From Portulaca oleracea (lineage: Eukaryota; Streptophyta; Magnoliopsida; Caryophyllales; Portulacaceae): a stretch of 64,000 nucleotides of DNA. The translations under genes and the position numbers were made by a program. Shown here one piece after another: positions 42,762 to 56,262 of the stretch. The DNA lies in contig CM055868.1 in the NCBI GenBank assembly GCA_029582165.1, positions 7,267,501 through 7,331,500 on the forward strand. Direction: 5' to 3'. How positions within the stretch are numbered: position 1 is the stretch's first letter; every line of letters starts with the position of its first letter. Under the pieces are notes generated by a model, which had not been told where the DNA came from, did no database searches, and was given only the letters and a program-made list of their open reading frames with translations.

Positions 42762-42769
42762 GTCAAAAT

Positions 42770-43278
42770 GCTTGATAAGAAGTCCTTCTATGTACTCAAT
42801 TCAGGGCTTATCAAAATTATTATGAGAGGGTAAGACTAAATTGAATAAAATAAGAATGGATAACTATGATTAATGTTGAAAAGTTGAGTATTGAAATACA
42901 ATAGGAATAACCCTAAAAAAAAGGAAATATAAAAAGAATGGATAAATTTTTATTGGATTGTTTAAAATGAACGGATAATCCATAAAAATAATAAATCCTT
43001 TCACTTAACTTTGTCGTTGATTTTCTAATTAATTTTAGAAGAGGGGAAAGAGAAGGCAATAGAATTTAGACTAAATACAAATTGTTTGGTATTTTCTATT
43101 ACTTAGGTTGGATCATATCCATGTTGAAGTAGGTGTAACATCATATTCATCAAGTTTTTGAAAAATATTTTCTATTATGTATATGGTGTGTGATGTTCAT
43201 ATGAACCTTCCCTACTTTTATAGTATGTATCTAGTGTCTAATGTTCATATGAACCTTCCAGACTTTTCTAGTATATAT
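42770..43278. other. A+T-rich intergenic DNA
   Basis: A near-duplicate GTATGTATCTAGTGTCTAATG/TTCATATGAACCTTCC unit repeats at 43165-43290. No gene recognised. Confidence 0.5.
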
Positions 43279-43286
43279 CTACTATC

Positions 43287-43658
43287 TAGGGATGACAATG
43301 AGCAGGATCTGGACAGGGTCCACCTGAATCCATATCCTTACCCATATTTTTAATTGGACTCATATCCTTACCCGTATTCTTTGGGTCTTTTTTGGAAGGA
43401 CCCATATCCTTACCCATATTTTTGACTGGACACTCATATTCTTTATTACCCGCATTTAAATTGAACTTTTACTGCATATTAATCACCAAACCTGCAAATT
43501 TTTTGCTGAAAATCTACAATTGTCAAACTTTCAATCTCAAAAATAATCCAAAGTCATCATACAATCTCAAATTAGAACATAACAAATACAAATTTATTGT
43601 ACAAAACAAATAATAACTTAAGTGTTAACAAAAAGGGAGTTTCTTTTTACATATTTTA

Positions 43659-43720
<62 letters not shown>

Positions 43721-43901
43721 CATAGCGAATCTGGGTAAGGATCTGGGTCCTGCCCTTGGTCCCATATCCATATCCGTTTTCGGCCATTGGATCTATATCC
43801 TTACCCATATCATCTGGGTCTAAAATTTGTGGACCTATATCTTTAAAAATAGATCTGGGTCCGTGGATCTGAACAGGGTCCAAAATCCATTGCCATCCCT
43901 A
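43287..43901. mobile_element. hAT-type MITE with GGGTCC/ATATCC repeats
   Basis: TAGGGATGACAATGAGC and the inverted CCATTGCCATCCCTA are the ends. The flanks CTACTATC and CTAGTACC match at 6 of 8 positions, consistent with an old 8-bp TSD. The interior repeats CCATATCCTTACCCATAT on both arms and holds an (AT)n tract at 43663-43719. Confidence 0.72.
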
Positions 43902-44151
43902 CTAGTACCTAGTGTCTAATGTCCATTTGAATATTCAAGTATGTTAAAGTGTTTGAAAATGATATTAAGACAAAGTCTAACTAATTAACGTAGCATCTAT
44001 CACTATACATTGAAACATTACTGTAAACGACATATAAGATGGAATAAAATACAATTAAAAATATTATGGGTAATATATAACTGCACAATACATTCATTTT
44101 CGTGACATGAACTCTAGTTTGCACAATATCTTCAGTTATAGAGCATGAAAG

Positions 44152-44529
44152 TAGTGTTGCCAAAAAATGGGGTTCGGACAATTCGGACATTCGGACAAAA
44201 TCCCCAAATTTGGATGTCCGAATTTGTCCGCATCCGGATTTGTCCGAATATAATCAAACCCGAATTTACACTAAATATATACATAATTCCAATATTTTGT
44301 CCGAATTCTAGTATTCGAACACTGTCCGAATGTGTCCGAACCTGAATTTGAAACAAAATTCGGACGTCCGAATTTCTTCCCCCAAACTCGACCCCGACTC
44401 GATTTTTGAATAGGACATGATCGAATTGTATGAATTTAAAATTCGGACAAAAAATTGATGACTAAATCCGGTTTAATTCGGGTCGGACAAATTTAGGTAT
44501 TCGGGTCGGACGAATTTTTGCTAGCACTA
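44152..44529. mobile_element. hAT MITE of the TAGTGYTRGCAAAAA family, TSD CATGAAAG
   Basis: TAGTGTTGCCAAAAAAT on the left and ATTTTTGCTAGCACTA on the right are inverted ends. An exact 8-bp duplication CATGAAAG flanks it (44144-44151, 44530-44537). The body is built from TCCGAATTTGTCCGA/TTCGGACA words. Same family as 46111-46691. Confidence 0.9.
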
Positions 44530-44537
44530 CATGAAAG

Positions 44538-45080
44538 CCATTGCTTAGCGTTGAACATAAATGCGTTTTATCTTTGGCCTTTAGTTCAGTTTTCTCTAAT
44601 GAAATAAATTTGAAAATAATCAAATGAGGCAACTAGACGAAGAGTGGAACGACGCACTCGAATCTACAACCCAACTCCTTTTTGACTTGTCAACACTAAT
44701 AGTTAAGGCATCATTCAAATCCTCAACAGAATTTATAGAATCGTGGTTCGTTTCCTCGTGCCTGTTGGTTTAGGCCGATCGATCCCTATGAAAGTGATCT
44801 TTATCGCCACAATTCCAACACGATGTAAAATTCCAATCCAAAATTCCCCTAAGTTGTCGATGAGTGTGTATATGTCGAAGTTGCAGGGGTGCAATTAGTT
44901 CAAGTGAGAGTCTCTTACTAGAAGAGACGTTGATGGGAGGTCAACTAGGACCTATATATATTGATGTTGAACAAGATTGAGGTGGATGCACTAGAAGATT
45001 CGAGGAAGTGTAGGTGATAGATCGCGATGGCTACGAACGCAATTGATCTTCAAGTGAGGATTGTTGAGTGTATGGGTTCT
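44538..45080 (+). other. Degenerate retroelement-like DNA
   Basis: A short coding-like stretch near 45024-45110 (ATGGCTACGAACGC, then CTTCAAGTGAGG) reads like the start of a gypsy gag-type protein but soon meets a stop. No LTR could be assigned. Weak call. Confidence 0.3.
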
Positions 45081-45541
45081 CTGAGGAAGAACGTGGACTG
45101 TGTTGAAGAACAAAATGCAGAAATTCGCTACTAGGCCTTGTCACGGATCGTGCTTAACATGACACGAACGGTGTCGCGGGCAACAAAGTCTCATGAGATA
45201 TCGATACGGTCTGTGGCGTTATTTGCGACAGAAATTGTTATGGCGGTTGTTTTGGGAATTGGGAGAAACTCATGGTAGTCAATGAGCACTATCCACATAT
45301 TGATATGGAAAACTGAGGAAGAACGTGGACTGTGTTGAAGAACAAAATGCAGAAATTGGCTACTAGGCTTTGTCACGGATCGTGTTTCACATGACACGAA
45401 CGGTGTCGCGGGCAACAAAGTCTCATGAGATATCAATACGGTCTGTGGCATTATTTGCGACAAAAATTGTTATGACGGTTGTTTTGGGGGAAACTCATGG
45501 TAGTCAATGAGCACTATCCACATATTGATATGGAAAATTGA
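45081..45541. repeat. Tandem duplication, two units of about 230 bp
   Basis: Units at 45081-45312 and 45313-45541 both run from GAGGAAGAACGTGGACTGTG through CGAACGGTGTCGCGGGCAAC and GATACGGTCTGTGGC/CAATACGGTCTGTGGC to CATATTGATATGGAAAA. The second lacks about 10 bp after TTGTTTTGGG. Identity is high (over 90 % by eye), so the duplication is recent. Confidence 0.92.
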
Positions 45542-46102
45542 ATTTTAATAAACCCTATTTTCAACTTTTGTGTGTTAATAATTCATATTTTATTTTTGAA
45601 TTCAGCTGATCTCAAAAAAAAAAAAAAAATTATACCTTGGTGGGATACCACCGAATCATGTTGCCGTGACTCAGTGAAAAGCTAGTGTGTCAAACACACT
45701 CCTGTCGGTACATGCCAACTTTCCACCGAATATATAACCGCCACTTGACTCAATGATTTCCCACCAAAATGCAATTTCATTTAATTTTTTCTTAGGACCA
45801 CCAAAACATAAAATTAAAATAGAAATTATTAACATACAAAAATCGAAACTACAAATTATTAGTATCCAATTTTCCTATCGATATGGTGTTTCTTCATCCA
45901 TCATCCATCACACAAACTCTACACATTGACCTAGACTTCTGAAGTCTTCTCACCCAAAAATTCCACATCTTGCAGTCATCGTTTACTCCCATCATACTTT
46001 TCTTCTACGACATGGATCCATCAATTTCCACATACATGCAACACCAATTCAATTCCTCCTCCTGCATGCATTTTTTTCCACCACCTTTCATTGACCCCGT
46101 CG
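45542..46102. other. Upstream region of the chitinase gene
   Basis: No gene or bounded repeat. The stretch 45880-46102 is less A+T-rich and may be the original chitinase promoter, now separated from its TATA box by the hAT MITE. Confidence 0.4.
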
Positions 46103-46110
46103 ACCCCAAC

Positions 46111-49081
<2,971 letters not shown>

Positions 49082-49620
49082 TTTTATGTCATTTTTTTGT
49101 TTTCATAATAACCTATACAGAGAGTTACACATACATGTACACCATTGTGATGGTTTAATTTTGGAATATGCTCCCCTAAAACTAAAGTGTTGAACACTGA
49201 ATAAAACTTACTGTGTGTCTAAGGGCTTGTTCTCTTCGTCTTATGTTGTTCGGAATTAGTTCAAATAAGTTCAGAAAGAGAAAAGTTTGAATAAGTTGAG
49301 TCAAATTAGATGAAGAGAATAGGTTGAGTAAGAGGACTACAAGAAGGCCAATTAAGTCTATTTTTCTTGCTTGGTTGTTTACTTTGCATCAGATTATCCC
49401 TTGACTGTATTTGTTGTGAATATTTGACAAAACTAAGAGAAGTCAAGCGTGTACCCAAATTGATAACTCAAACTACATAGCCCACAACAAGAAAAGCATG
49501 TTTGTAACATGTACTGAACATTCTCAGCCCTGATTGCATTGTGAATAAACATGACTCGATCCTAGTTCTTTTGATGTGCTTCGCCTCCATATTAGATCGA
49601 TGCATATATTATATTGGTGA
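49082..49620. other. Chitinase 3' region with a 105-bp MITE
   Basis: The 3' UTR probably covers the first 200 bp. GGGCTTGTTCTCTTCGTCT (49222) and the inverted AGATGAAGAGAATAGGTT (ending 49327) bracket a very short MITE-like element. The rest is anonymous. Confidence 0.5.
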
Positions 49621-49624
49621 TGTT

Positions 49625-50060
49625 TTTTCGATAATTAGTAAGCCAAAAAGGCTAAAGATGCATCAAAGATGCTACAAGACCGCAAAAACAGCAGAACACC
49701 TAGAATCCAGCAACCAAAGAGCAAAACACAAAACCGCAAAACCGGTCTACAACAAAGCAAGAGAAAAGCAGCTATCTAGTAAGATTCTTCTTTTTTTTCC
49801 AGCATATAATCTTTGAAAAATTTAGCTACAGTCTCTGGATCATCACAAGACAATTTTAACTGACACACAAGCTTCGCCGCTCTACGAGCTTCCTCATCCA
49901 GTCTCTCCAAGGTGAGATCCACTGCATTTAAGGATCTCTCAGCAGCACTATCAACCACATCATTACTGTTAGAACTGCAGCTTCGAGAAAGATTCTTAAA
50001 TCCTTTAGCACAACTAGGGCCACCAGATCGGACCCTCCTTGAAGCTCGACTGACCAACTT
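49625..50060 (-). pseudogene. Minus-strand retroposed or LINE-like fragment with an unidentified coding piece
   Basis: On the minus strand a frame at 50057-49776 encodes 93 residues with a Ser-rich start (RSCSSNSNDVVDSAAERSL) and an amphipathic helical end (LERLDEEARRAAKLVCQLKL). It is followed by 3' sequence (CATCTTTAGCCTTTTTGGCTT) resembling the 3' end of plant LINEs. I do not recognise the protein. It may be a C-terminal piece of a host or element protein. Boundaries are uncertain. Confidence 0.35.
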
Positions 50061-50107
50061 TCATTTTGGGTCCCACAATAGATTCACACTCTTTTTTTGT
50101 TGAGATG

Positions 50108-50222
50108 GTTCCACATGGTATCAGAGCTAGACCTGAACAAGAGGTCTCAGGTTCAAATCTCAACACCCCCATATTCATTTGCGCAAGGTGAAGAGGGCCT
50201 GGCATTTGCAGCATTCACGTGA
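50108..50222 (+). repeat. tRNA-like SINE head candidate
   Basis: TGGTATCAGAGCTAG and GGTCTCAGGTTCAAATCTC (box B-like) are spaced as in tRNA-derived SINEs. TGGTATCAGAGC also equals the primer-binding site of copia elements. So a copia leader relic is an alternative, but the box B match downstream favours a tRNA-derived repeat. Confidence 0.4.
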
Positions 50223-50619
50223 AGGAACGTGTTAGAGTATGAAACCATATCCTAGAAATTCAAACCATTGAGCATATTTTGAGTAGTATATGCAGATTGG
50301 TACACACATTTACGAATTGAATTGACTTGAACAGCAGTCTCATAAGATATCTTCGATCGACCTCCTGCTTTGCACCATATCTAATTGCCAGGCAAACCAA
50401 CACTCTCTGCAGTCAGCAGCAGAAACGTATCCATGTGCTGCAGCGTGCCTGCTAGTCTTTTTTTCCTGCATTAATTCTTGCAAAATATATGTTGTCGTGT
50501 TTATGGATGTGGTGTGTAAGCAGCAGAGTTTATTACAGCATGTAAGTTAACTCTGAAATTGATGCACAGATTGAAGATGGTTTCTGAAGGTAACAAAAGT
50601 TTACCACACAGAGACGGCA
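50223..50619. other. Intergenic DNA
   Basis: No gene or bounded repeat recognised. Confidence 0.5.
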
Positions 50620-50635
50620 TAATATTATTTCATCT

Positions 50636-51075
50636 TGGGCAATGGGCTGGGTCCCCATAGGATCAAGGGGGTCAGGCCATAGAAAATGGGCGTCAACAAA
50701 GGTTCGGGTTAAGAAAGGGTTGGGTCATTAAAGGGTAGAGGCCCATTTAACAATGTGAAAGGGTCAGTTATCAGGTCGGGCTATCAATACGTCAAAATAA
50801 ATAGTTTTTCCTATTATTTTGAATGTTAAATTTACTTAAATATATATTTAATACCCATATTAATCAATAATTAATACTCCGTATTACTTTGTTTATACAA
50901 GTATAGTTCATTTTAACTTTAAAATCGAAACAGGTCAGCCCATTCTTGACCCTCATTTTTGCTCGAAGCCCTGACTTGACCCAGTATTTCAATGGGTCGA
51001 CCATGATCCGACCCAGCTCTACAAAGCCAATGGGCCGACCTTGACACTGACCCAACTCGCCTATTGCCCACCCCT
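50636..51075. mobile_element. hAT-like MITE with GGGTCGACC repeats
   Basis: The left TGGGCAATGGGCTGGGTC and the inverted right GACCCAACTCGCCTATTGCCCA are related ends. GGGTCA/TGACCC words fill both arms. A 15-bp direct repeat ATATTATTTCATCTT lies just before the left end (50621-50635) and again at 51096-51110. Confidence 0.6.
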
Positions 51076-51148
51076 ACATCGTGGTAATGAGAATGACATA
51101 TTATTTCATCTTAGAAATGCATCGTACGTGTTCACTCAGATATGCTAC

Positions 51149-51290
51149 TACCTCCGTCCCACAATATTTGTCACTTTAACTAACTTTTTTTTGTCCTACA
51201 ATACTTGTCACTTTATAATTTCAATGCAACTTTTTCCAACTAACTACTTTTTTAATTTTATTAGTTTTTGTCACACAAAAATAGAAAAAG
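51149..51290. repeat. Truncated Stowaway-type MITE
   Basis: CTACCTCCGTCCCACAATATT with repeated ACTTGTCACTTTA words. The right end is missing. Confidence 0.5.
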
Positions 51291-51299
51291 TGAGTTAAA

Positions 51300-51839
51300 T
51301 CACTTCCATGCCATATAACTTTCAATTTTTGTCAGTTTTGACATATAATTAACTTTTAAATTTGTCAAATATGCCACATAACGTTGAAAACGTGTCAAAA
51401 ATACCACATAACTTCGAAATATTGTCATAAATGCCACACATTGAGATTTTGACCAATTATAACAAGTAGAATTTATGTTCATTTTATTTTTTTTAAAATT
51501 TAGAATAGTTAGAAATATAAGAAAAAAGGCCTTAATATATTAATCTAAATTCAACTAACATATCCAACCCATCTCATAATTCTTCTTATTCCTCTTGAAC
51601 GCCATAAAATAAAATTCTATTAATATATTAAGTTATTTTTCTTCTATTTTTCACTATTCTAAATTTTAAAATATAGGTCAAAATCTCATTTGGTGGCATT
51701 TTTGACAAATTTTCGAAGTTAGATGACATTTTTGACAAATTTTCAAAGTTATATGACATATTTGACAAATTTAAAAGTTGGGTGAAATTTTTGACAATTG
51801 TTTAAAGTTAAATGACATATTTGACAAATTTAAAAGTTG
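51300..51839. mobile_element. Long-TIR element, broken on the right by the copia insertion
   Basis: The left arm (51300-51462: ATGCCATATAACTTTCAA, TTAACTTTTAAATTTGTC, AAATGCCACACATTGAG, ATTTTGACC) is inverted on the right (51668-51839: GGTCAAAATCTCATTTGG, then GACAAATTTAAAAGTTG). The right arm runs up to the first base of the copia LTR at 51840, so the copia element inserted into it. No coding capacity. Confidence 0.75.
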
Positions 51840-52090
51840 TGTTGGAGTTGATTGGTGATGGTGATTAGTTAAGTTAGTTAAGTATGTTCTTGGTAGTTTG
51901 TCTTTTATTTTTCTTTCTTTTCTTTTCGTTTCTTGGGCACTGTTGTTGGCTTGGCTGGGTTTAAATAGGCCGGCCCAGCTCCCTTTTGTTTTTGTACAGT
52001 TCCTTCATCTTTTCCATCTCAATTGCAAATTCAAATGTCTTCTTCCCTCTTCTTCCCTGCCAAAGCTTCAAACACAACTGAAGCTTTACA
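51840..52090 (+). repeat. 5' LTR of the copia element
   Basis: It starts TGTTGGAGTTGATTGG and ends AAGCTTTACA, i.e. TG...CA ends. A TTTAAATA motif (about 51959-51966) is the likely TATA box. The candidate target duplication AGTTG (51835-51839) cannot be checked because the 3' LTR is absent. Confidence 0.82.
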
Positions 52091-52103
52091 TGGTATCAGA
52101 GCC
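52091..52103 (+). other. Primer-binding site (initiator tRNA-Met type)
   Basis: TGGTATCAGAGCC starts directly after the LTR CA end. It is complementary to the 3' end of plant initiator tRNA-Met, the usual primer of copia elements. Confidence 0.93.
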
Positions 52104-52138
52104 TATTCAGGTTGAAATCTTCTTCCTCCCCATTCGCC

Positions 52139-54846
52139 ATGTCTGAAAAATCCAAAACCTTCGTCCCGGATCCTTGTGATCCCCTCTTCATCCATCCCTC
52201 CGACCAGCCGGGAATGTCCTTGGTAGCTGAGCTCTTCACAGGGGAGGATTTCGACACATGGAAGAGATCGGCCTCAGTTGCTTTGTCTGCGAAAAACAAA
52301 TTTGCCTTCGTAGATGGTACGCTGTCGATGCCTAGTTCAGACGATCCACGGCTCCCTTACTGGAAGAGGGGAAATGACATGGTGTTATCATGGATTCTCA
52401 ATTCTCTTCAGAAGAATATCCGGGATAGCGTTCTGTATTCTACAAACGCGCGGGATCTCTGGGATGAATTGATTGAGAGATTTGGCCAAGCAAATAAGGC
52501 AAAGTTGTATTCAATTCAACAAAAGGTTTCAAGATTGTCTCAAGATTCCATGGACATCTCAACTTATTATACAACGGCAAAGAAACTGTGGGAAGAAATG
52601 GAAGCTGTCATCAATTTCCCTCCTGTGAGTGTGGAAAATGTAGTTGCAAACCTCAAATTAACAGAAGATTTGAGATACATTTCGAAGAGCAGAAACTCCT
52701 GCAATTTTTGATGGGATTGAATGATAGCTACACAAACGTAAGGGGAAGTATTCTTATGATGAGTCCTCTGCCAACGATGAGTCAAGTCTATGCCATATTG
52801 TCTCAGGAGGAGAAATAAAGACAAGTAAGAGACTACATCAGCCCTCAAATTGAAGCAGCTTCTTTCAATACAAACAAAAATTTACAAAGAAACCAAAACG
52901 CCACTGAAAGAAGTCAAGACCTCAAGAAATCCAATATGTTCTGTGACCACTGCAAGAAACTTGGGCACACAATTGACAAGTGCTACAAGATCTACGGATA
53001 TCCTCCAAAGAACCAGAATAGATCCCAAAACAGATCTTCTAATCAGCAGAATAGGAGGCAAGCTAATGTGGCTTTGCAAGAAACAGAAAAGGTTGCATCA
53101 AGAACAAACAAGTCTGCACCATCATCATCTCTCAGTTTGAGTAAGGATCAAGCAAAACATCTTCTGCATCAGTTACTGCAAACTCTTACCAACGAAACAT
53201 CTTCTTCCAATAATGGCACAGAAAGTGAAACCATGTCAGGTAATGATCAAAACCTTCTCATCAAACATATGTCAAATGTAGTAGCCTGCTTTAGTCACTT
53301 AACCCAGAAAGAATGGATCTTGGATTCCGGAGCAACTGACCATATGTGTGGAAATAAAGAGGTTACGCATTCTGTGAAAGATTTGAAAAAACCTGTGAAT
53401 GTGACTCTACCTGATGGGAATATGGTTGTAGCAAAGCAAAGTGGAAGGGTGACCTTAATAAATAACATTATGCTGAATGATGTGATATATGTTCCTCATT
53501 TCAAATTTTATTTGATATCAATCAAAAGCCTATGCAAACAGCTACATTGCACTGTCAATTTTGGTGAACATAACTGTGTCATGCAGGCCCCTACATTGAG
53601 GAGGCCAGTGAACCTTGGTAGGGAGGCAGAAGGCTTATATTTCTTGGATAGAAGACATGTTCAAGACTCCACTAGTGCCATAAATAGCTTTGTCAATAGG
53701 CATACAGCTGCTACTGTTAAAGGAAATTATTGGCATGAAAGATTAGGACACATATCACATACTAGGATGAAAGTGTTGCCTATTTGTAATTCCAACAGTA
53801 GCCAAGACTTTTGTGTTGAAAATTGTGATACTTGTGATAAAGCCAAACAGAAATGTTTACCTTTTCATGCTAGCACAATTTCTACTAGCAAATGTTTTGA
53901 GTTGATACATGTTAATACTTGGGGCCCCTTTCATACAGCCACCCATCTTGGACACAAATATTTTCTCACCATTGTTGATGACTTTACTAGGTGTACTTGG
54001 ACTTACCACATGTCTACGAAAGATGAAGCTTTTTACTTCTTGCAGTCTTTTATATCCATGGTTAAAACCCAATTTGATGTGAATATTAAAAGGATTAGAT
54101 CAGACAATGCTCTGGAAATAGGAAGAAGTAATCAAGCAATTGATTACTTTGCAAAGAAGGGAATCCTTCATGAAACTAGCTGTGTTCAAAGACCCCAACA
54201 AAATGGGGTTGTTGAGAGGAAACACAGACACTTATTGGAAGTTGCTAGGGCTCTTATGTTTCAGTCCAAGTTACCCTTAAATTTCTGGGGTGAAAGTATA
54301 TTAACAACTACTTACATAATAAACAAAATACCAACACCTTTATTAGGGAATAAAACACCTTTTGAAAAATTATTTGGAAAGAAGCCCTCTTATGATCACT
54401 TGAGAGTCTTTGGGTGTCAATGCTATGTTAGCACGCTCAAACAAGGAAGAGATAAATTCCAAGAAAGAGCAGAAGAATGTGTGTTTGTTGGGTATCTCCA
54501 AAGTAAGAAAGCCTATAAATTGTACTCTTTAAAGACAAAAAAATTTGTGATATCCAGGGATGTTGTTTTCTATGAGTCTGTCTTTCCCTATAACAAATAG
54601 CTATCTACTGAACATCAACCAAATACTAATCAGAATATGTTTGATAGTTACATTTCTGATAGTCTTGATGAACCAAAAACTTTCAACAACGACAGTTCTC
54701 AACAAGAAACTGTTGAAGAGCCAGCTCATCACACAGACATTTCTGCACAACCTCTCAGGAAGTCAGAAAGGATCCATAAGGCCCCAAGCTATTTGGACGA
54801 TTATGAGACCTGTTTATCTTGTGTTACTAACCTTCATTACACTCCT
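52139..54846 (+). pseudogene. Copia gag-protease-integrase, with stops, one frameshift and an altered integrase residue
   Basis: Gag starts at ATG 52139 with a copia-type N-terminal domain (LFTGEDFDTWKRSASVAL), then UBN2-like WEEMEA. A frameshift lies near 52600-52625, after which CECGKCSCK and LLQFLMGLNDSY continue in another frame. An in-frame TAA stands at 52816. The zinc knuckle CDHCKKLGHTIDKC and the protease ILDSGATDHM follow. GAG-pre-integrase has YWHERLGH. The integrase core has IRSDNALEI and QQNGVVERKH, but the first acidic residue of the DDE triad appears replaced: HVNTWGP where HVDTWGP/DLWGP is normal. A TAG stands at 54598, and the same frame continues to the insertion at 54847. 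The product would be inactive. Confidence 0.9.
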
Positions 54847-55114
54847 TGTAAAACCCCGAGTTTTTGGTTAGAGTTACCGTTAGTCCCATTTGACAGACCG
54901 TCGGAGTTGAGTTTAAGTTTCGAGGACGAAACTTCTTTTAAGGGAGTAATGATGTAAAACCCCGGAAAAAAATCCAAGGATGTTGACCGTGACGCTGTTA
55001 GTAAATTAGGTTTGACTTCGTTTATTGTTTATTATTCGTTTGTGTTTATTTTGCTAACACTTGAGCTCGTAGGATCGTTGAGGGACTAACAAGGGTATAT
55101 TGGTAATTTCGTGG

Positions 55115-55146
<32 letters not shown>

Positions 55147-55796
55147 ATTGTTATATGATTTATTATGTGAATATTATTTGTTATGAGATTATTACTATTA
55201 TCATTAATATTATTTTTTTTCCCCAACAAATCTGATTTCTTGTTGGGTTGGATTAGGATTAGACCTGGGCAATGGGTCGGGGACCCGCTGGCCCGGCCCG
55301 GCCCGAAAAATAGCGGGTCAAGGCCACATTTTTTGAAGGCAGCCCGGCCCGGCCCGAAAAGTTCGGGGCCCCTATGAGTGGACGGGCCGGGCTCGGGCCG
55401 AGGGTATATGACCCGGCCCGGCCCGCGACCCGCTCAGATATGAAAAAAAAAAACCCATTACAAATATATACACCTGGGCAACGATTAGGGTTTTGTTTCT
55501 TATTTGCCTCAGCCTCTTCCTCGCCCCCTCAACCCCTCAGCGCCTCTTCTCTTCCTCATTCTTTCTGGAATTCTGGCTTTCAAATTTCAATCGCTCGATG
55601 CTCGTCGCTCGACTCTCACTTTCTCTCTCTGCTCGCCGCCTCGCCACTTCCTCGAAGTTTCTATGCTCGTCGCTTGACTCTCACTTTCTCTCTCGCTCGC
55701 CGCCGCTGCTCGCCCTCTCTCGCCGTTCGCTTCTCTCTTCGCCGACGCCGACGCAGAATCGCCCACAACACGTCGATCTGGTTCTGTAAGACACAG

Positions 55797-56260
55797 GTAA
55801 CGTGGGTTTGTTTCGACTTGTTGCCTTCTTCGACCTAATCTTTGTATCTTTCTGGTTTGTTTCGATTTTTTCAATTTGTTTAGTTTAAATGGTTAATTTG
55901 GATTTTGGATTGAGATTGCTTTGTTAATTAGTGCTTTTGTTACTAGTTCTTTTAATATGTGTTGCAGTTTAAACTTCAATAGATGTTATGATGCTGTTTT
56001 TATTGATGATTGTTGTTCGTAATTTTGATGGTGGAGAACTTGTTGTTTGCATGGTTTAAAAATTAGCTCTTCAAAGTTCAAAGTCTTTTCCTTTGGGGTT
56101 GGTTTTGAATCTGATTGAGTCAGTGGCAAACTAGCAATACTATAGAGATTTTTTGCTACTCCACACACGTAAATGGCAGCGGAACAGTTTCGATGTTTAT
56201 TTTCATGTCTCTGTAGGATTCTTGCTAGTTGCTAACTAAGATTTTTTTCCCTTTTTGCAG
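55797..56260 (+). other. Probable 5'-leader intron of the hAT transposase gene
   Basis: Donor CACAG|GTAACG near 55797 and acceptor TTTTTGCAG|CTATGG at 56260, two bases before the ATG. The intron is T-rich. The leader before it is a pyrimidine-rich TCTCTCGC tract, and its reading frames (55374-55838) are not credible genes. Confidence 0.55.
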
Positions 56261-56262
56261 CT

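Noticed and set aside
50108..50222. tRNA gene
   Set aside because: Box-like sequences are present without a foldable cloverleaf; kept as a SINE candidate.
55374..55874. Ser/Arg-rich frames before the hAT transposase
   Set aside because: They coincide with the pyrimidine-rich untranslated leader and the start of its intron.
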